Of a DNA stretch of 12,092 bases, positions 7,071 to 12,092 are shown one piece after another (position 1 is the first letter of the stretch; the number at the start of each line of letters is the position of its first letter). The notes under the pieces are model-generated. The model had not been told where the DNA came from. It searched no databases and was given only the letters and a program-made list of their open reading frames with translations. Source of the stretch: DUMJ01 sp964655195 (GTDB lineage: Bacteria; DUMJ01); the NCBI GenBank assembly GCA_964655195.1, contig CAZZLK010000081.1, positions 1-12,092 on the forward strand, written 5' to 3'. Position numbers and translations under genes: made by a program.

Positions 7071-10000
7071 ATGAGAGTATTAAAGATACTTCTGTTATTA
7101 ATCATCCTCCTGAACTTTTTTAATATAATAACATATGCAGAGTCCAGTTATCCGGAATGGAATAATAATCCAGAGATATTTCAGATAAATAGAGAACCTC
7201 CTCATGCCAGTCTAATGCCATTTTCTACTCTAGAACAGGCTTTAGAAGGAAATTATGAAGATTCTCCTTACTATGTCTCTTTAAATGGCACTTGGAAGTT
7301 TCATTGGGCAAAGAATCCATTAGAAAGACCAGTTAATTTCTACAGGGAAGATTATGATGTGAATAGCTGGAATGAAATTCAGGTCCCAAGTAACTGGCAG
7401 TTACAGGGTTATGACTATCCTATATATACAAATATCGTATATCCATGGGTTGGGTATGAAAGACCTAAGCCTCCATTTGCTCCGACATTGTATAATCCAA
7501 TAGGGTCTTATAAAAGGACATTTGTACTTCCAAAACGATGGAGAGATAGAGAGATCTTTATATCCTTTCAAGGAGTGGAATCTGCATTTTATCTCTGGAT
7601 AAATGGTAGATATGTTGGGTACAGTGAGGATAGTAGAAGTCCTGCGGAGTTTAATATAACAAGATATATTAGGGAAGGAGAAAATACTGTTGCTGTTGAG
7701 GTTTACAGATGGTCAGATGGAAGTTGGCTTGAAGATCAGGATGCAATACGCCTTAGCGGTATATATAGAGATGTTTATCTGTACTCTACTCCTAAAGTTC
7801 ATATAAGGGATTTTAGTGTGATTACAGATTTAGATAAAAATTATAAAGATGCCGAGCTAAAGATAAGATTTCACATAAGGAACTATTCAAACAATAAGGT
7901 ATTGGGGTATAAACTGGAATATGCCCTATACGATAGAGAAAACAGGTTGGCCTTTAGAGAACCTGTAAGTAGCGATATAACTATAGAAAAAGATCAGGAG
8001 ATAGTTCTTTCCTCTAGGAAATTAGTGAAGAATCCTCTCAAGTGGTCTGCGGAGTATCCAGACCTATATACCCTGGTGTTAATCCTTAAGGATTCCAAGA
8101 ATAATATTCTTGAATTAGAAAGCTGTAAGATAGGTTTTAGAAAGTTTGAGATAAAGGAGAATCAGATGCTCTTAAATGGGAGACCCATTGTTTTTAAAGG
8201 GGTAAATAGACACGAAATAGATCCGGACACCGGTAAATATGTTTCCAAGGAGAGGATGCTTCAGGATATAATCTTAATGAAGAGATTCAATATAAATGCT
8301 GTTAGAACATCACATTATCCTAATCATCCTTATTGGTATGACTTGTGTGATAAGTACGGAATTTATGTGATAGATGAGGCGAATATAGAATCTCACGGTG
8401 CAATATCTGAAGGTGTCCCTGGAAGTGATCCTAGGTGGACCTCCGCCTGTCTTGATAGAGTAAAGAATATGGTAGAGAGGGATAAAAATCATCCTTCTGT
8501 GCTTATCTGGTCGTTAGGGAATGAAGCAGGCTATGGTGAAAATTTTAAAAAGATGGCTGATTGGATAAGAAAGAATGATCCTACAAGGCTGATTCATTAT
8601 GAAGGTTATAATGAGATAGCAGATATAGAGAGCCATATGTATGCAAAAGTTGAAGAAGTTGAGACCTATGGTATATTGGGAAATGCAAAACCATATATAC
8701 TCTGTGAGTATTCTCATGCTATGGGTAATAGTGTCGGTAATCTCTTTAAATACTGGGATGTAATTGAGCGTTATCCCAATCTTCAGGGAGGATTTATCTG
8801 GGATTGGGTTGATCAGGCTCTCAGGTGGAAGATACCCGGAAGACCTGACGAGTATTTCTTCGCCTATGGAGGAGATTGGGGAGATAAGCCTAATGATGGT
8901 AATTTCTGTGCTAATGGACTTGTTTTTCCTGATAGAAACATTCAACCTGAACTCTGGGAGGTAAAAAGGATATACCAGAATATAGGTGTCAAAGAAATCA
9001 ATATATTGATAGGGAAGGTAAAGATAATAAATAAATATCTTTTTACAAGCCTGAGTGCCTTTGAATGTTCCTGGGAATTATTAGAGGATGATAAGGTTAT
9101 ACAGAAGGGTAAAATCAGAGACCTTAATATACCTCCTCTTAGCGAAAAGATAGTAACAATAAGCTTTAAAAAGCCTAAGACCAAACCAAATACAGAGTAC
9201 TGGCTTAATGTAAGATTTTCTTTGAAAGAAGATACTCTCTGGGCACCTAAGGGCTATGAGGTAGCAAGAGAACAATTTAATATTCCATTTGAGACTCCAA
9301 AGCCAAAAGTTATGTCACTATCAGAAATGCCATCATTAGATGTAAAAGAATCTAAAAAAGATGTTGTCATTGTAGGAAAGGATTTTCAGGTCATCTTTGA
9401 TAAAGATAAGGGTACAATAAGTTCTTATAAGTGTAAAGGAAGGATGCTTTTAAGGAGTGGACCTATACCTAATTTCTGGAGAGCTCCTTTAGATAACGAT
9501 CGTGGAAATGGGATGCCGGTGAGGACTGGTGTCTGGAGAGACGCGGGAGAGAAAAGAAGAGTTGAGAGTTTTAAGATGAGTAACATAAAAAATAAGGCTG
9601 TAACTATAGATATTTCATTTTTACTTCCTACAGCCAATCGCTCGAAGTATAGAGTCTTTTATACGGTATATGGTAGTGGAGATATAGTTTTAGAGAGCAC
9701 CTTAATCCCTGGAGATAATCTGCCTGAGATTCCTGTTATTGGTATGATGCTCTCTCTCCCAAAGGAGTTTAAAAATATAAAGTGGTATGGGCGTGGCCCT
9801 TGGGAAAACTACTGTGACCGTAATAGAGGTTCTGATATAGGAGTTTATAGTAGTACTGTAGAAGAACAGTTTGTCCCATACCTGAGGCCTTCGGAGAACG
9901 GTAATAAGACAGATGTTAGATGGGTCTCCCTTACAGACGAAAATGGTTTTGGTCTATTAGCTATTGGGATGCCGAAATTGGAGATAAGTGCATTGTACTA

Positions 10001-10244
10001 TAAGCCGGAAGATTTAGAAAGAGCTAGACACCCTTACGAGTTAAAACCCAGAGATGAGATAATATTAAGATTAAATTATAGACAGATGGGTGTAGGCGGA
10101 GATGATAGCTGGGGGGCAAGACCTCATCCTGAGTTTACCATATATCCAGATAGAAGTTATACCTACAGGTTCCGGTTAAGACCTCTCTCTGGACCTTTAG
10201 AGTCACCTATGGAGATAAGTAAACAGTATATATCTCTTAAATAG
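7071..10244 (+). CDS. lacZ: Exported GH2 beta-galactosidase (LacZ type)
   Basis: This 1057-residue enzyme hydrolyses terminal beta-galactosides such as lactose. Numbering from the ATG at 7071, residues 1-23 form a Sec signal peptide (hydrophobic core 6-20, cleavage likely after ITYA). No lipobox is seen. The five LacZ domains follow. The sugar-binding jelly roll is at about 60-240, including WLEDQDAIRLSGIYRDVYLY. An Ig-like domain is at about 245-360, the TIM barrel at about 362-640, a second Ig-like domain at about 650-740, and the C-terminal Bgal_small_N domain at about 755-1045. The acid/base E485 is in SLGNEAGYG, the nucleophile E546 in ILCEYSHAMGNS, and the Mg-site residues E440 and H442 in NIESHGA. 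GGFIWDWVDQ is also conserved. Length and motifs indicate an intact enzyme. The signal peptide is unusual for LacZ and puts it in the periplasm or outside. Confidence 0.95.
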   Translation: MRVLKILLLLIILLNFFNIITYAESSYPEWNNNPEIFQINREPPHASLMPFSTLEQALEGNYEDSPYYVSLNGTWKFHWAKNPLERPVNFYREDYDVNSWNEIQVPSNWQLQGYDYPIYTNIVYPWVGYERPKPPFAPTLYNPIGSYKRTFVLPKRWRDREIFISFQGVESAFYLWINGRYVGYSEDSRSPAEFNITRYIREGENTVAVEVYRWSDGSWLEDQDAIRLSGIYRDVYLYSTPKVHIRDFSVITDLDKNYKDAELKIRFHIRNYSNNKVLGYKLEYALYDRENRLAFREPVSSDITIEKDQEIVLSSRKLVKNPLKWSAEYPDLYTLVLILKDSKNNILELESCKIGFRKFEIKENQMLLNGRPIVFKGVNRHEIDPDTGKYVSKERMLQDIILMKRFNINAVRTSHYPNHPYWYDLCDKYGIYVIDEANIESHGAISEGVPGSDPRWTSACLDRVKNMVERDKNHPSVLIWSLGNEAGYGENFKKMADWIRKNDPTRLIHYEGYNEIADIESHMYAKVEEVETYGILGNAKPYILCEYSHAMGNSVGNLFKYWDVIERYPNLQGGFIWDWVDQALRWKIPGRPDEYFFAYGGDWGDKPNDGNFCANGLVFPDRNIQPELWEVKRIYQNIGVKEINILIGKVKIINKYLFTSLSAFECSWELLEDDKVIQKGKIRDLNIPPLSEKIVTISFKKPKTKPNTEYWLNVRFSLKEDTLWAPKGYEVAREQFNIPFETPKPKVMSLSEMPSLDVKESKKDVVIVGKDFQVIFDKDKGTISSYKCKGRMLLRSGPIPNFWRAPLDNDRGNGMPVRTGVWRDAGEKRRVESFKMSNIKNKAVTIDISFLLPTANRSKYRVFYTVYGSGDIVLESTLIPGDNLPEIPVIGMMLSLPKEFKNIKWYGRGPWENYCDRNRGSDIGVYSSTVEEQFVPYLRPSENGNKTDVRWVSLTDENGFGLLAIGMPKLEISALYYKPEDLERARHPYELKPRDEIILRLNYRQMGVGGDDSWGARPHPEFTIYPDRSYTYRFRLRPLSGPLESPMEISKQYISLK

Positions 10245-10247
10245 TTG

Positions 10248-10256
10248 TGTTATAAT
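10248..10256 (+). promoter_or_regulatory. Extended -10 promoter for the GH4 gene
   Basis: TGTTATAAT is a perfect extended -10 element (TGnTATAAT), starting three bases after the lacZ stop codon. The sequence 17 bases upstream (ATATAT) does not resemble a -35. Transcription would start near 10263, leaving about 28 bases before the ATG at 10291. The gene can thus be expressed separately from lacZ, though read-through remains possible because no terminator is seen. Confidence 0.5.
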
Positions 10257-10290
10257 TTCAGAGTAATAAATATAAGAAGGGAGTGATCTT

Positions 10291-11622
10291 ATGTCAAAGA
10301 AGATAACATTTATAGGGGCAGGGAGTCTAGGTTTTACAAGAGGATTGGTAAGAGACTTACTTACATTTCCTGCATTTCAGGACGCAACACTTGCACTTAT
10401 GGACATAGACGAGGAGAGGTTGAATTTTGCAAAGACCGCGGTAGAAAAGATTATAAAGGTGGGTAATTATCCTGCAAAGATACAGGCTACATTAAATAGG
10501 GCAGAGGCGTTGGATGGGGCAGATGGAGTAGTATGTACAATACTGGCTCACAGTGTAAATGTGTGGAGGAATGATATAGAGATACCGAAGAAGTATGGTG
10601 TGGATATAAACGTAGGAGACACTAGAGGCCCAGCAGGTATATTCAGAGCATTAAGGACCATACCGGTAATGTTAGACATATGCAGGGATATAGAAAAATA
10701 TGCACCGAATGCAGTCTTTCTGAACTATACAAACCCTATGGCAATGCTATGTAGGGCTATGCAGACAGTAAGCAAGGTGAATGTGGTAGGATTGTGTCAC
10801 AGTGTACAGGGTACTGCAGAGATGCTAGCAAGATGGATAGGGGCGCCGATGGAAGAGATAACATACTTCTGTGCAGGGATAAATCACCAGGCATGGTTCT
10901 TGGAATTCAAATGGAAAGGAAAGGACGCGTATCCATTAATAAGAGAAGCAGTAACTACGAGACCGGAAATATACAACGAAGAGCAGGTAAGGAATGAGAT
11001 GTTTTTACACCTAGGATACTATGTAACAGAGTCAAGTGGGCATAACTCAGAGTACAATGCGTGGTTTAGGAAAAGACCGGACCTTATAGAGAAGTACTGC
11101 ACGCACGGGACGGGATGGAATCCGGGAGAGTATGCCTATATATTAAAGGAGTATCTAGCCAGAGAAGATACTTGGAAAGAAGATGTTAAGTACTGGTTAG
11201 AGCATGCCCCTGTGGAATTAAAGAGAGGTAAAGAGTATGCGGCTTACATATTTAACGCCATAATAGGGGATGGAACGATGTTTGAATTTAATGGAAACAT
11301 AAGGAACTTTGGACTGATAGATAACCTACCATATGGGGCATGTGTAGAGGTACCTATAGTGGCATCAAAGAGAGGCTTTAGCCCAATAAAGGTGGGTTCT
11401 TTACCACCGCAGGTAGCGATTTTAAACTATGTAAACTCGATGTGCGAGGAATTGGCTGTAGAAGGTTCGCTGACAGGAGATCCGATGAAAGTATTTCATG
11501 CGGTATGCTACGATCCACTGACTTCTGCTGTGCTCAGCCTTGCTGAGATAAGGGATATGGTAAATGAGATGTTTGAGGCAAATAAAGAGTACCTACCTCA
11601 GTTCAAATACTTCAAGGTATAA
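10291..11622 (+). CDS. melA: GH4 alpha-galactosidase (NAD+ and metal dependent)
   Basis: This 443-residue cytoplasmic enzyme uses the GH4 redox-elimination mechanism, with NAD+ and a divalent metal (usually Mn2+), to cleave alpha-galactosides such as melibiose and raffinose. The Rossmann motif ITFIGAGSLGFTRGL lies at 5-19, with acidic D38/D40 (MDID) for the NAD ribose. NVGDTRGPAGIFRALRT lies at 107-123 and NYTNPMAM at 145-152. The substrate-type motif CHSV is at 169-172, with metal ligands C169 and H199 (GINHQAWF). In GH4, CHSV marks alpha-galactosidases, whereas CHEV, CN(V/I)P and CHG mark other specificities. The start is supported by AAGGGAGTGAT at 10277-10287, a near-perfect anti-SD match. 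Proline codons lean to CCG (9 of 21), unlike the neighbouring lacZ. It lies between lacZ and a solute-binding protein gene, consistent with a galactoside-use locus. Confidence 0.93.
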   Translation: MSKKITFIGAGSLGFTRGLVRDLLTFPAFQDATLALMDIDEERLNFAKTAVEKIIKVGNYPAKIQATLNRAEALDGADGVVCTILAHSVNVWRNDIEIPKKYGVDINVGDTRGPAGIFRALRTIPVMLDICRDIEKYAPNAVFLNYTNPMAMLCRAMQTVSKVNVVGLCHSVQGTAEMLARWIGAPMEEITYFCAGINHQAWFLEFKWKGKDAYPLIREAVTTRPEIYNEEQVRNEMFLHLGYYVTESSGHNSEYNAWFRKRPDLIEKYCTHGTGWNPGEYAYILKEYLAREDTWKEDVKYWLEHAPVELKRGKEYAAYIFNAIIGDGTMFEFNGNIRNFGLIDNLPYGACVEVPIVASKRGFSPIKVGSLPPQVAILNYVNSMCEELAVEGSLTGDPMKVFHAVCYDPLTSAVLSLAEIRDMVNEMFEANKEYLPQFKYFKV

Positions 11623-11627
11623 GTATA

Positions 11628-11656
11628 TTGACTTATGATGGTTAAACAGTTATCAT
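11628..11656 (+). promoter_or_regulatory. Sigma-A-type promoter of the solute-binding protein gene
   Basis: TTGACT (11628-11633) and TATCAT (11651-11656) are separated by exactly 17 bases; each differs from consensus at one position. The promoter begins six bases after the GH4 stop codon. Transcription would start near 11663, giving a short leader of about 25 bases. An imperfect dyad (ATGAT at 11635-11639 with ATCAT at 11652-11656) fills the spacer and -10 and might be an operator. Confidence 0.7.
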
Positions 11657-11673
11657 TTAATAAAATTTTATCT

Positions 11674-11682
11674 AGGAGGTGA
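11674..11682 (+). promoter_or_regulatory. Strong ribosome binding site of the solute-binding protein gene
   Basis: AGGAGGTGA, 5 bases before the ATG at 11688, is a full match to the anti-Shine-Dalgarno end of 16S rRNA. It is the strongest such site in the window and fits the high expression usual for binding proteins. Confidence 0.8.
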
Positions 11683-11687
11683 AGAGG

Positions 11688-12092
11688 ATGAAAAGATTTA
11701 TAGGGTTATTGCTGGCGGTTTTTCTGTTCCTTGGCTCGATGGCTTTTGGAGCAGAGACCCCTAAGTATGGAGGAACGCTGATCTTTGGTAGAGGTGGAGA
11801 TTCTGTAGGGTTAGATCCCGCAGATATAACAGATGGAGAATCCACCAGAGTAACAGAGATGATATTTGAAGGCCTTGTTGGATTTAAGGGTGAGACGACA
11901 GACATAATTCCGGTTCTAGCTACAAGCTGGAAAGCATCTTCAGATGGAAAGGTCTGGACCTTCAAGCTCAGAAAAGGTGTAAAGTTCCACGATGGAACCC
12001 CATTCAATGCTGAGGCTGTAAAGTTTAGTTTTGACCGTCAATTTGATAAGAACCATCCATACTACAAGTATGGAAAGTGGGAGTATGCAGAA
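11688..12092 (+). CDS. Family 5 ABC solute-binding protein (DppA/OppA type), 3' truncated
   Basis: The first 135 residues are visible and the frame runs off the right edge; the full protein should be about 500-600 residues. A Sec signal peptide (MKRFIGLLLAVFLFLGSMAFGA) covers about 1-22. There is no lipobox cysteine, so the mature protein is soluble in the periplasm, as in diderms. The start of the SBP_bac_5 fold follows: PKYGGTLIFGRGGDSVGLDP, then IFEGLVGFKG and IIPVLATSW. The family signature WTFKLRKGVKFHDGTPFNAE follows, then VKFSFDR. Family members capture peptides, nickel, haem or, in several thermophiles such as Thermotoga, oligosaccharides. Its place directly after alpha- and beta-galactosidase genes suggests galactoside capture; a peptide substrate cannot be excluded. 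The permease and ATPase genes would lie beyond the window. Confidence 0.92.
   Translation, partial: MKRFIGLLLAVFLFLGSMAFGAETPKYGGTLIFGRGGDSVGLDPADITDGESTRVTEMIFEGLVGFKGETTDIIPVLATSWKASSDGKVWTFKLRKGVKFHDGTPFNAEAVKFSFDRQFDKNHPYYKYGKWEYAE

Noticed and set aside
8514..8945. 143-codon minus-strand frame inside the GH2 gene
   Set aside because: It lies opposite the catalytic barrel of an intact beta-galactosidase, and its product shows no motif or coherent fold.
11630..11660. Hairpin after the GH4 gene as a terminator
   Set aside because: The stem is only about five AT-rich pairs with a 12-base loop and no following T-run on the plus strand. It overlaps a promoter and is more likely an operator or chance.
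11672..12007. 111-codon minus-strand frame at the right end
   Set aside because: It lies opposite the binding-protein gene and its promoter, which have a strong ribosome site, signal peptide and family motifs.

Overview
The window holds nine protein genes plus two cut by its edges, packed tightly on both strands. No intergenic gap exceeds about 85 bases, and no RNA gene, CRISPR array or mobile element is visible. The DNA is AT-rich by eye and the genes favour AGA, ATA and GGA codons. There are anaerobe-type redox proteins, a membrane-fusion (periplasmic adaptor) protein, and three proteins with Sec signal peptides and no lipobox. Together these suggest an anaerobic, possibly thermophilic, diderm bacterium of a fermentative, sugar-using lineage (Dictyoglomota, Thermotogota, Atribacterota or Halanaerobiia-like). 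That placement is inference; nothing here is a taxonomic marker.

Bases 1-2903 (+): the end of an export operon. It has a membrane fusion protein (5' truncated), a MacB/FtsX-type permease without a fused ATPase, and a small secreted helical protein with two LTxxQ motifs (CpxP/Spy-like). The three genes are spaced 12-13 bases apart.

Bases 2914-6481 (-): reading in the transcribed direction, a Gfo/Idh/MocA oxidoreductase, a small Sm_multidrug_ex membrane protein and endonuclease IV (nfo) form one tight operon. After it comes a flavodiiron protein with its own strong promoter, whose -35 element overlaps the nfo stop codon. Endonuclease IV and the flavodiiron protein fit defence of an anaerobe against oxygen or NO damage.

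Bases 6567-12092 (+): a short WrbA-like flavoprotein, a full-length GH2 beta-galactosidase carrying a signal peptide, a GH4 alpha-galactosidase (NAD+/metal type, CHSV motif) with its own extended -10 promoter, and the start of a family 5 (DppA/OppA-type) solute-binding protein with a good sigma-A promoter. I read this half as a galactoside-use locus. Beta-galactosides are cut outside the cytoplasm by the secreted GH2 enzyme, alpha-galactosides are imported, perhaps by the transporter whose binding protein starts here, and the cytoplasmic GH4 enzyme cleaves them.

No wholly unknown system is evident. The most interesting points are the LTxxQ protein in the efflux operon, the exported LacZ, and the divided galactosidase locus.
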